A DNA stretch of 40,113 nucleotides, taken from positions 1 to 40,113 of the forward strand of contig DUAL01000074.1 in the NCBI GenBank assembly GCA_012960835.1. Direction: 5' to 3'. The DNA is from Flavobacteriales bacterium. GTDB lineage: Bacteria; Bacteroidota; Bacteroidia; Flavobacteriales; BACL11. This document shows positions 22,654-30,792 of the stretch, piece by piece. The position numbers and the translations under genes were made by a program. Within the stretch, counting starts at the first letter, position 1; every line of letters begins with the position of its first letter. A model generated the notes under the pieces. The model made no database searches. It was not told the origin of the DNA and was given only the letters and a program-made list of their open reading frames with translations.

Positions 22654-23919
22654 CTATCTGTTTCTATACTTCTCAAAAAGCTCCTTTTGGTGGTTGTTTA
22701 AATCTATTGGCTTTCCTTTAATAAAAGCATTTTCCACATTGTTTGTTCTCATATCTAGTGCATCCCCTGTGCTAATAAAAAAAGTAGCCTCTTTTCCATG
22801 TTCAATGGAGCCAACTTGCGTATCTATTCCTAAAATTTTGGCGGTATTTAAAGTAATTGCAGAAATGGCATCTTCATAATCCAGACCATAAGCCACAGTA
22901 GTACCGGCTGAAAAGGGCAAGTTTCTGGCACCCATTGCTTCCATATCCCCTTCATAGCTAAGACAAAACAAAATCCCTGCTTCTTTTAATTTTTTACTTT
23001 GTGTAAACGGTTCATCAATGGGGCTATCTTGGCTTTCGGGAAGTCGGTGCACCCTATTTAAAATTAAGGAAATATTTTTTTCTTTCAGTAAATCCACAAT
23101 TTTTAAGGCATCTTCCGCCCCAACAATTACTACTTTTTTGATGTGTAATTCGCTTGTCATTTTAATTGCTTTTCGCATATCTTTGGCATAATCGGCATGT
23201 ATGTAAAGCGTTTTACTTCCACTGAAAAGCCCTTTCATGCTTTCCATTCGCAAATCCATAATATTAGCCGACTTGGCATAGGCCTCTGCTTTTGTAAAAA
23301 AGGTTTTTATCTCCTGAGTTCGCTTATTATATTTATCATTCTTTTTACTTTCTCCTGGCTCTGCCCACCAACCACTATAATGATAAGAATTAGGCCAATT
23401 CAGATGCAAGCCATCATCCGCCCTAAGCACTGCATCTTCCCAATTCCAACCATCTAAATGAATTACAGAAGATTGCCCAGAAATGGTTCCCCCTCTTGGC
23501 GTAACTTGGGCTATAAGCACTCCATTGCTTCTAATGGTTGTAATAATTTTTGAATCGGTATTATAAGCAATAAGTGAGCGAACATTCGGATTAAGTGCTC
23601 CCGTTTCTCTATAATCATGCGTAGCCCTTACCTGCCCAATTTCAGTAATTCCTAAGGTAGTATTTGGCACAATAAAAGCAGGGTAAATGTGCTTGCCGTT
23701 TAGCTTGATTATGGTATCGTAAGCAGTAGGGTTTATTCGGATAATACTTGCGTCAGCTACCAAAGAGAATTTTCCATCTTCCACACTTATGGCAGAGTTC
23801 TCAATTTTTAGTCCGTTTCCTAAATGAGCTATACCGCCCAAATACAAAACATGACTTTGTGCAAAAATAGTTTGTACAAAAGCGATACAGAATATAAATA
23901 CAATCAGTTTTCTTATCAT
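22654..23919 (-). CDS. Secreted amidohydrolase-family protein, metal site degenerate
   Basis: This 421-residue protein has a signal peptide (MIRKLIVFIFCIAFVQTIFAQS), then an amidohydrolase composite domain and barrel. The N-terminal beta part has the LNGKHIYPAFIVPNTTLGI segment where a functional enzyme carries G-x-IDxHxH; here the HxH is replaced by PNTTL. The C-terminal part retains SAITLNTAKILGIDTQVGSIEHGKEATFFI, typical of imidazolonepropionase-like members. With the key His pair lost, catalytic activity is doubtful; it may bind or assist the 991-residue neighbour. It overlaps that gene by 4 bases at its start. Confidence 0.8.
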   Translation of the reverse strand: MIRKLIVFIFCIAFVQTIFAQSHVLYLGGIAHLGNGLKIENSAISVEDGKFSLVADASIIRINPTAYDTIIKLNGKHIYPAFIVPNTTLGITEIGQVRATHDYRETGALNPNVRSLIAYNTDSKIITTIRSNGVLIAQVTPRGGTISGQSSVIHLDGWNWEDAVLRADDGLHLNWPNSYHYSGWWAEPGESKKNDKYNKRTQEIKTFFTKAEAYAKSANIMDLRMESMKGLFSGSKTLYIHADYAKDMRKAIKMTSELHIKKVVIVGAEDALKIVDLLKEKNISLILNRVHRLPESQDSPIDEPFTQSKKLKEAGILFCLSYEGDMEAMGARNLPFSAGTTVAYGLDYEDAISAITLNTAKILGIDTQVGSIEHGKEATFFISTGDALDMRTNNVENAFIKGKPIDLNNHQKELFEKYRNR

Positions 23920-26891
23920 GGTTCTAAGGTTTCACAATGGTATAGTTTTTCTTCTTTTTTTTCTGGTTTCTTCTTTTTACCTTTATCACTTATCATTTTT
24001 TTAATGATACGCATTCTCTCACTCAAATTTTGCTCTCTTAATTGTATATCTCTATCCTTATCAAATAGACTAATACCATCCACATAAGTTTGTTCTGCTT
24101 TAGCGTAAACCGATAAAGGATTATTGGACCAAATGACAATGTCGGCATCTTTCCCCACTTTTATGGAGCCCATTCTATCTTCCAAATGCAAGAGTTTTGC
24201 AGGGTTAAGTGTAATCATTTTCCAAGCATCTTCCTCAGTTGTTGCCCCATATTTCACTGCTTTTGCAGCCTCCTGATTTAGGCGCCTTCCCATTTCGGCA
24301 TCATCCGAATTGATGGCCGTAACCACCCCAGCATTATTCATCAATGTCGCATTATAAGGAATCGCATCATTCACTTCAAATTTGTATGCCCACCAATCAG
24401 AAAAAGTAGAGCCGCCTGCTCCATGTTTGACCAATTTGTCGGCTATTTTATAGCCTTCCAATATATGGGTGAAGGTATTAATGGAAAAACGCATGGAATC
24501 CGCCACATGCATTAGCATATTTATTTCCGATTGCACATAGGAATGACAAGTAACAAATCGTTCACTTTTCAAAATTTCAACCAGTACATTAAGTTCTAAA
24601 TCTTCTCTTGGCGATTCTGATTTTCTTTTCATTCCACTTGGCATGGCATTATACAAATCCCACTCCAATTGGTAAGTTCTTGCCCTGTAAAATGCATCAT
24701 AAAAAACTTGCTCAACCCCCATTCTGGTTTGTGGGAATCGCACCTTATTAAAATCGCCCCAATTGGATTGTTTTACATTTTCGCCTAATGCAAATTTGAT
24801 AAAACCATCTGCACCATCAATTTTCATTTCTTCGGCACTACTTCCCCATCTTAGTTTTATCAGAGCCGATTGCCCACCAATAGGGTTGGCCGAACCATGC
24901 AAAAGTTGTGAAGTAGTAACCCCTCCTGAAAGCTGACGATAAATATTAATATCATTTGCATTTATTACATCTCCTATTCGCACCTCAGCTGTAACCGCTT
25001 GACTGCTTTCATTTACCCCTCTTCTAATGGCAATATGGGAATGTTCATCAATTATACCACAAGTGATGTGCTTGCTGCTCGCATCAATTGTTTTTACGGT
25101 TACCTCTTTATCTAAAATTTCAGAAAGGTCAATTTCTTTTCCAATTGCAATAATTTTTCCATCTTTTATTACAACATCAGTATTTTCCAATATTCCTTCT
25201 GATTCGTTTGTCCACACTGTCGCATTTTTGAAAATGATAATTTCAGTTGTTGGCTTTTGTATAAACCCATAGGATTTATTAGGCATCCAGATTTTCGGGA
25301 TAATACTATCTGTTTCTACTGTTATTTCTTTTTTCTTTTCTACAAAAAGAGAATCCCGCACCATTGAAAAAGTATGGAAAATACCATCTGCATCTTGATA
25401 TCTTCCACTTATTTTTCTAGCAGAAAAAGTTCCAGCCAAACGAAAATTGCCTTCCTTTGTATTTACACTTATTTCATTTTCCGAAAAAGAAGTTTTAAGA
25501 GGTAATGAGTCCAATAAAAAGAGGATTGCTTTTGGCTTTTCCTTTGTTCCTTTTATGCTTACCATTTCATTTTCAAACTCATCAGAATTGAGCGTATAAT
25601 ATCCTCTTATATCAATTTCTTGTTTTTTGTTTACCACATATTTTTTCCCAGCAACCCAATTTTCATAAATAACGCCATCTTCAAAAATATCTTTTGAGCA
25701 AATAATAAAATTAGCAAACTTATCAGATTCAATACTCCCAATTAAGTTTTCAGCATTTACAAATTGAGCTGGAATTATTGTTAAAGCGGCAAGCGCATCC
25801 TTTTTAGAAAGACCTCTTTTTATAGCTTTTCGCAAATGAGTCAGAAAATCTTTAGTGTTTTTGTGCCCCGAACTTGTAAGCGAAAATACAATGTCATTAT
25901 TGGCTAAAATAGCAGGATTATAAGGGGCGGTTTCCCAGTGTTTTAGTTGTTCGAGCGTAATGTTTTCAGCTTCCTCAGGATTTGCTACCTCATAGCTTTT
26001 AGGAAAATTGAGCGGTAAAATAAAAGAGAAGTCCGTTTCCTTAATTATATCCAACTGTTTATACTCATCCCCATTTCCTTTGATAATATAATCCACTTCA
26101 AATTCATCTGCTATTTTATAAATTCGTGAAATATCAAAAGCATCTTTTACTTCAAAAATTTGGGGTAAATTTTGCCCACTGTTAAATGCTTCAAACGAAT
26201 AATTAATATCTTTAACTCCCTGGCTGTACCACTCTGCATCCAAATAAGTTTGCCTAAGCAGAGCAATACTTCCCATCAGGGAAGTAGGGTATCTCTGGCT
26301 GGAACTTCCTTTATTAAAAGAGTAATGGGCAGCCGCATTTTTTATCAAAATGTTTTGATGTTCCTTTTCTTCCGAGAGTAAAACCAATCCACCAGTGCCT
26401 CTAACTATTCCATCTTGTTGGTGGCTAAGCACTGTGCCAAATCCGATACTTCTTAAGCTTATAGCTTTTTTTCTGTCGTTTTTAAAATGGTTTGCAGCAA
26501 TAATTTCTGGATGAATGGCTTGGTTCCAATGAAAAGCGCCCTCTTTTTTGCTAGTATATTGTGGACGGTTGCTATGCTCCCTTTCAGCTGTTTTTGGCAA
26601 ACCATATTGGGTATTTAAATCGATAAAAGAAGCATAAATATAATCGCCCTTTAAATCTTTTACTATTGCACCTGTGGGGATTTGCACTACAGTATCTGCT
26701 TCCAGTATTTTATTTCCCTGAATCAATAAAATACCATTTTTTATTTCCTTATCAGAACTTACAATATGCGCATTTATAAAAGCATAAATTGGTTCGAACT
26801 CAGTTGCTACTCCATTTACCGGAAATGTTTCTTGTCCAAAAGCGGAAAGGTAAAAAACAGAAAGTAAAATAATGAATATTCGTTTTATCAT
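23916..26891 (-). CDS. Large secreted amidohydrolase with two amidohydrolase-like modules
   Basis: A 991-residue exported protein (signal peptide MIKRIFIILLSVFYLSAFGQ). The first module, about residues 30-440, resembles the 421-residue neighbour and lacks the HxH (YIYASFIDLNTQYGL). A linker of about 120 residues follows (440-560). The second module, about 560-970, has an intact site: GIIDEHSHIAI (HxH), VTCHSYVQ, NTFTHILEG and INSDDAEMG, then the family end KVGKDADIVIWSNNPLS. A hydrolase of cyclic amides or peptides is likely, substrate unknown. The C-terminal tail is Lys/Glu-rich. It overlaps the 421-residue gene by 4 bases, so both are made together. Confidence 0.85.
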   Translation of the reverse strand: MIKRIFIILLSVFYLSAFGQETFPVNGVATEFEPIYAFINAHIVSSDKEIKNGILLIQGNKILEADTVVQIPTGAIVKDLKGDYIYASFIDLNTQYGLPKTAEREHSNRPQYTSKKEGAFHWNQAIHPEIIAANHFKNDRKKAISLRSIGFGTVLSHQQDGIVRGTGGLVLLSEEKEHQNILIKNAAAHYSFNKGSSSQRYPTSLMGSIALLRQTYLDAEWYSQGVKDINYSFEAFNSGQNLPQIFEVKDAFDISRIYKIADEFEVDYIIKGNGDEYKQLDIIKETDFSFILPLNFPKSYEVANPEEAENITLEQLKHWETAPYNPAILANNDIVFSLTSSGHKNTKDFLTHLRKAIKRGLSKKDALAALTIIPAQFVNAENLIGSIESDKFANFIICSKDIFEDGVIYENWVAGKKYVVNKKQEIDIRGYYTLNSDEFENEMVSIKGTKEKPKAILFLLDSLPLKTSFSENEISVNTKEGNFRLAGTFSARKISGRYQDADGIFHTFSMVRDSLFVEKKKEITVETDSIIPKIWMPNKSYGFIQKPTTEIIIFKNATVWTNESEGILENTDVVIKDGKIIAIGKEIDLSEILDKEVTVKTIDASSKHITCGIIDEHSHIAIRRGVNESSQAVTAEVRIGDVINANDINIYRQLSGGVTTSQLLHGSANPIGGQSALIKLRWGSSAEEMKIDGADGFIKFALGENVKQSNWGDFNKVRFPQTRMGVEQVFYDAFYRARTYQLEWDLYNAMPSGMKRKSESPREDLELNVLVEILKSERFVTCHSYVQSEINMLMHVADSMRFSINTFTHILEGYKIADKLVKHGAGGSTFSDWWAYKFEVNDAIPYNATLMNNAGVVTAINSDDAEMGRRLNQEAAKAVKYGATTEEDAWKMITLNPAKLLHLEDRMGSIKVGKDADIVIWSNNPLSVYAKAEQTYVDGISLFDKDRDIQLREQNLSERMRIIKKMISDKGKKKKPEKKEEKLYHCETLEP

Positions 26892-26970
26892 TATGGTAAA
26901 ATTAAAGCCGTGAATTTACAGATTTTTTATAAAGTGCCATGCATTTAAAAATCAATCTGTATAAAATTGG

Positions 26971-26978
26971 TATATTTG
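26971..26978 (+). promoter_or_regulatory. -7 box TATATTTG for the cytochrome-b-like gene
   Basis: TAnnTTTG match 21 bases before the ATG at 27000. It covers an in-frame TTG at 26967 that would otherwise extend the protein, so 27000 is the likely start. Confidence 0.55.
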
Positions 26979-26999
26979 TATAAACAAAACACAGCACTT

Positions 27000-27416
27000 A
27001 TGTCATTAACGATTCATCATTATCTTCCTTTTTTATTGATTTTTATGCTTGCGCTCTCCATTGTAAAATCTTTTTTAGTTGGCTATGCGGGCAAAGATTT
27101 ATGTTTACAAAAATGTAAGATTTTATCTATTACCATGATTCTAGCTCATCTGCAATTGGTATTTGGAATAATTTTATTCTGCAAAAAATCATCTGATATT
27201 ATAGATTGGTCAGTTGTTATGAGTCATTCAGACAGTAGATATACTTTTGTGGAGCATCCTTTAATGATGCTTTTAGCAATTATACTTATATCAGTTGGAA
27301 GGGTGAAAGCAAAGAAAATAGAGGATAGTAAAAAGTCGGCAAAGACCATTTTCATTTATTTTTTTATTGCCCTTGTGCTGATTTTACTCCGAACCCCTTT
27401 CGATAAATTATTTTAA
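27000..27416 (+). CDS. Four-helix membrane protein, cytochrome-b-like
   Basis: A 138-residue protein with four membrane helices (about residues 8-28, 42-63, 84-102 and 115-132). His residues at TIHHYLPF, MILAHLQLVFG and VEHPLMMLL sit at or in the helices, a layout seen in small cytochrome-b-like proteins of this phylum that may bind heme; no firm family call is possible. The start ATG at 27000 is chosen because a -7 box covers the longer alternative. Its TAA stop is directly followed in the same frame by the TTG start of hflX. Confidence 0.7.
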   Translation: MSLTIHHYLPFLLIFMLALSIVKSFLVGYAGKDLCLQKCKILSITMILAHLQLVFGIILFCKKSSDIIDWSVVMSHSDSRYTFVEHPLMMLLAIILISVGRVKAKKIEDSKKSAKTIFIYFFIALVLILLRTPFDKLF

Positions 27417-28586
27417 TTGGGAAAAGAAAAAGCAATTCTTATAGGAGTAATTACTCCTGAGCAAAACAAAAATCAGGCAGAAGAATATTTAGATGAATTG
27501 GCTTTTTTGGCCAAAACTGCTGGTGCAATTCCCGTAAAAAAGATAACCCAAAAACTTGCTGTTCCTAACAATACAACTTTTATTGGAAAAGGGAAAATTG
27601 AAGAAGTAAAAGAAATAGCAAAGGAAATGGAAGTAGAACTCATCATTTTTGATGATGATTTAAGCCCAGTGCAACTAAGAAACATTGAAAAGGTTTTAGA
27701 ATGCAAAATACTAGATAGAAGTAATTTGATATTAGATATTTTTGCCTCCCGTGCCAGAACAGCAAATGCAAAAACCCAAGTAGAACTTGCCCAATATCAA
27801 TATCTATTGCCCCGCCTAACACGAATGTGGACACACCTTGAAAGGCAAAAAGGGGGCATAGGAATGAGAGGGCCCGGTGAAACCCAGATTGAAACAGACA
27901 GACGGATTATAAACCAAAAAATATCCTTACTAAAAAAGCAGTTGGAAAAAATTGATAAGCAAAAAATTACCCAACGAAAAGGTAGAGGAAATATGATAAG
28001 GGTAGCAGTTGTTGGCTATACCAATGCCGGAAAATCAACCCTGATGAATCAACTGAGTAAGTCAGAAGTATTTGCAGAAAATAAATTGTTTGCCACCCTT
28101 GATACAACCATTCGGAAAGTAGTTATAGAGAATCTCCCATTTTTACTTGCTGATACCGTTGGTTTTATTCGCAAACTACCTCATCAACTTGTCGAATCCT
28201 TTAAATCGACCTTAGATGAGGTGCGCGAATCTGATTTGCTTTTACATGTAGTTGATATTTCAAACCCTAATTTTGAGAGTCAAATAGAGGTGGTAAACCA
28301 AACCCTTGCTGAGATTGGGGCAAGCGAAAAACCCATGGTTTTGGTGTTTAATAAAATGGATGCTTTTAGCTATATAGAAAAAGAGGAAGACGATTTGACC
28401 CCTAAAACAAGAGAGAATTTTTCCTTAGAAGATTTGCAGAAAACATGGATTTCAAAACTAGAAGAAAATACTATTTTTATTTCAGCACTTAATAAAACCA
28501 ATTTTCAGCAGCTTAGGAAATTATTGTATGAAAAGGTAAAAACACTTCATGCCAAAAGATATCCTTACAACAACTTTTTGTACTAA
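27417..28586 (+). CDS. hflX: Ribosome-associated GTPase HflX
   Basis: GTPase that binds the 50S subunit and splits or rescues stalled ribosomes. The 389-residue protein has the HflX N-terminal domain (TFIGKGKIEEVKEIA and the GGIGMRGPGETQIETDRR element before the coiled coil), then a G domain with G1 GYTNAGKST, G3 DTVGFIRKLPHQLVESF and G4 NKMD. The only fitting start is TTG at 27417, directly after the TAA of the upstream gene and in its frame. Its stop shares CTAA with the stop of the convergent ABC exporter gene. Confidence 0.95.
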   Translation: MGKEKAILIGVITPEQNKNQAEEYLDELAFLAKTAGAIPVKKITQKLAVPNNTTFIGKGKIEEVKEIAKEMEVELIIFDDDLSPVQLRNIEKVLECKILDRSNLILDIFASRARTANAKTQVELAQYQYLLPRLTRMWTHLERQKGGIGMRGPGETQIETDRRIINQKISLLKKQLEKIDKQKITQRKGRGNMIRVAVVGYTNAGKSTLMNQLSKSEVFAENKLFATLDTTIRKVVIENLPFLLADTVGFIRKLPHQLVESFKSTLDEVRESDLLLHVVDISNPNFESQIEVVNQTLAEIGASEKPMVLVFNKMDAFSYIEKEEDDLTPKTRENFSLEDLQKTWISKLEENTIFISALNKTNFQQLRKLLYEKVKTLHAKRYPYNNFLY

Positions 28587-30403
28587 GAAAAATCTTGTAA
28601 ATCGTATAGTTTTTTGTAGTGCTTATTGTTAGCCAAAAGCTCGTTATGCGTCCCAGCTTCCACTATTTTACCTTCATGTAAAACAATAATTTTATCGGCA
28701 TGCTGAATGGTGGAAAGTTGGTGGGCAATTACAATTGAAGTTCTTGACTGCATCAAATTATTGAGGGCATCTTGCACTAGTTTTTCTGACTCTGTATCCA
28801 ATGAGGAGGTGGCCTCATCCAAAATCAAAATAGGAGGGTTTTTTAGTATTGCCCTAGCAATACTCAATCTTTGTTTTTGTCCACCTGAGAGTTTTACGCC
28901 ACTATCCCCAATATTTGTATCATAGCCATTTTCCGATTGCAGAATAAAATCGTGTGCATTGGCAACTTTTGCTGCACTTTCCACTTCTTCTTTTGTAGCA
29001 GTTGCGTTCCCTAATAAAATATTATTAAAAATACTATCGTTAAACAAAATGGACTCTTGATTTACAATGCCCATCAATTTTCTTACATCTGCAATTTTTA
29101 GATTTTTTATATTCTCTCCATCAATTTTCACTTCTCCTATTTTCACATCATAAAAACGAGAAATAAGGTCGGCCAAAGTAGATTTTCCACTTCCAGATTG
29201 CCCAACCAAAGCAACAGTATCTCCTTTTTTTAAGCTTAAATTAATATCTTTTAGTACCTGAATATTTTCATAGCTAAAAGTAACCCCTTCAAATTTTATT
29301 TCTGATTTAAATGCTGAAATTGTTTTGGCATTTTTAGCATCTTTTATTTCATTTTCTGTATCTAATATTTCATGAATACGAGCTGCTGAAGCACTTCCTT
29401 TTTGAATAAAATAATAAGCAGAAGTGAAGGATTTTGCAGGAGGAATAAGTTGAGAAAAAATGGCAATATACCCTATAAATTCTTCTGGGGAAAGCGGACT
29501 GTTCCCACTTAAAACTAATTTACCGCCAAACCACATTACTACAATCATTACCACTGTGCTTAAAAACTCACTCATTGGGGAGGATAAATCTTTTTTTCGC
29601 AATAGCCGAGTCATGATATTTTTGTAATCTGCACTTTCTTTTTCAAATTTTTGCTGAATTATTTTTTCAGCATCAAACGCTTTAATAATTCTCAGACCTG
29701 ATAAATTCTCATCAATAATAGAGAGTAATTCCCCCATTTTATTTTGTCCTTTTGCTGATGATTTTTTTAAGCTTTTTCCAATAAGAGCAATTAAAAATCC
29801 GGTGATAGGAAAGAGAACAATAACAAAAAGAGTAAGTCCAGGACTAATAATGATTAGAGCAATCAAAAAGATAATAATATTTAAAGGGTCCTTAAAAAAC
29901 ATTTCTAAGGAACTCATTACCGACCATTCAATTTCCACCAAATCGGTAGTCATGCGCGCAGTAATATCGCCTTTTCTTTTCTCCGTAAAGAAGGAAATAG
30001 GCAAAGACAAAATCTTTTTATTCAAGTCATTTCTTAAATCGCACACTACACCATTTCGGATTGGAGAGAGAAAATAAAGTGCCAAATACCGGCACAAATT
30101 CCTGAAAAAGAACATCACCAAAATTAAAACACAAACAAAAACAAGCGCTTCTACTTTTCCTTTATCATCAATAATATTGGTGATAAGGGCATAAAAATTT
30201 TCTTTAATGGCAGAGGCAGAAAACCCTAAAGGTGCTGGATCATAAACCTTTTCTTGTGTACTAAAAAGCAGTCCTAAAAAGGGAATAATCATGGTAATGG
30301 ATACCAATGAAAACACAATATTAAGGATGTTAAAGAAGATATTAATCCCAGCATATCCCAAATAAGGTTTTACATATTTCAGTATTCTGAAAAAATCTTT
30401 CAT
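28583..30403 (-). CDS. MsbA-like ABC exporter (fused permease and ATPase)
   Basis: Half-transporter of 606 residues. About six membrane helices occupy residues 15-320, followed by an ATPase domain with Walker A GQSGSGKST near 400, signature LSGGQKQR, Walker B ILILDEATSSLD and the H-loop IVIAHQLST. It is of the lipid/drug exporter type; MsbA-like lipid A flipping is plausible but not shown. A homodimer is expected. The ATG is only 5 bases from a TATCTTTG box, so the mRNA may be leaderless. It diverges from rbfA and converges on hflX. Confidence 0.93.
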   Translation of the reverse strand: MKDFFRILKYVKPYLGYAGINIFFNILNIVFSLVSITMIIPFLGLLFSTQEKVYDPAPLGFSASAIKENFYALITNIIDDKGKVEALVFVCVLILVMFFFRNLCRYLALYFLSPIRNGVVCDLRNDLNKKILSLPISFFTEKRKGDITARMTTDLVEIEWSVMSSLEMFFKDPLNIIIFLIALIIISPGLTLFVIVLFPITGFLIALIGKSLKKSSAKGQNKMGELLSIIDENLSGLRIIKAFDAEKIIQQKFEKESADYKNIMTRLLRKKDLSSPMSEFLSTVVMIVVMWFGGKLVLSGNSPLSPEEFIGYIAIFSQLIPPAKSFTSAYYFIQKGSASAARIHEILDTENEIKDAKNAKTISAFKSEIKFEGVTFSYENIQVLKDINLSLKKGDTVALVGQSGSGKSTLADLISRFYDVKIGEVKIDGENIKNLKIADVRKLMGIVNQESILFNDSIFNNILLGNATATKEEVESAAKVANAHDFILQSENGYDTNIGDSGVKLSGGQKQRLSIARAILKNPPILILDEATSSLDTESEKLVQDALNNLMQSRTSIVIAHQLSTIQHADKIIVLHEGKIVEAGTHNELLANNKHYKKLYDLQDFS

Positions 30404-30408
30404 AAGCG

Positions 30409-30416
30409 CAAAGATA
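30409..30416 (-). promoter_or_regulatory. -7 box TATCTTTG directly before the ABC exporter gene
   Basis: TAnnTTTG on the minus strand with 5 bases (CGCTT) before the ATG at 30403. It forms an inverted pair with the rbfA box 25 bases away. Confidence 0.65.
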
Positions 30417-30441
30417 GAATAATAAGGAATAATGAAAGATG

Positions 30442-30449
30442 TATCTTTG
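30442..30449 (+). promoter_or_regulatory. -7 box TATCTTTG directly before rbfA
   Basis: TAnnTTTG with 4 bases (CAAA) before the ATG at 30454, implying a leaderless mRNA and excluding the in-frame ATG at 30439. Confidence 0.65.
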
Positions 30450-30453
30450 CAAA

Positions 30454-30792
30454 ATGGAAACTACACGACAAAAAAAGATTTCACGGCTTATTCAAAAAGA
30501 TTTAGCAATAATATTTCAGCAATATGCCCCAGCACTTTTCGGGAATATTCTCTTTACCGTAACAGGAGTAAGGGTATCACCAGATTTGTCGGTGGCAAAA
30601 GTTTATTTGAGTATTTTCCCTACCAATGATGGAGAAAAATTAATAGCCCAAGTAAAAGAGAAAAGTCCTTATTTCAGAAATCTGCTTGCCAAAAAGGTGC
30701 GACATCAACTCAGAATAATTCCTGAATTACACTTTTATTTGGACGATTCGGCCGATTATGCAGATGAAATTAATAGATTGTTAAAAGGATGA
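30454..30792 (+). CDS. rbfA: Ribosome-binding factor A
   Basis: Binds the 30S subunit late in its maturation. The 112-residue protein is a KH-like single domain: METTRQKKISRLIQKDLAIIF, then VTGVRVSPDLSVAKVYLSIFP, and PELHFYLDDSADYADEINRLL at the end, the usual family signature. The ATG at 30454 is chosen over 30439 because the -7 box TATCTTTG lies on the earlier codons. Its stop overlaps the start of the permease gene in ATGA. Confidence 0.95.
   Translation: METTRQKKISRLIQKDLAIIFQQYAPALFGNILFTVTGVRVSPDLSVAKVYLSIFPTNDGEKLIAQVKEKSPYFRNLLAKKVRHQLRIIPELHFYLDDSADYADEINRLLKG

Noticed and set aside
22654..26891. Amidohydrolase pair as part of a new biosynthetic or defence system
   Set aside because: There are no accompanying specialised genes; neighbours are housekeeping, so only the degenerate-site observation is reported.
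2132..30077. Many 60-130 codon open frames opposite or shifted from the large genes (for example in aspS, the amidohydrolases and the ABC exporter)
   Set aside because: They lie wholly inside strong genes, are rich in Ser/Ile/Phe, have no promoter or neighbour logic, and match no family.
30439..30453. Earlier ATG for rbfA
   Set aside because: The five codons are the -7 box TATCTTTG itself, and RbfA proteins start near METTRQ.
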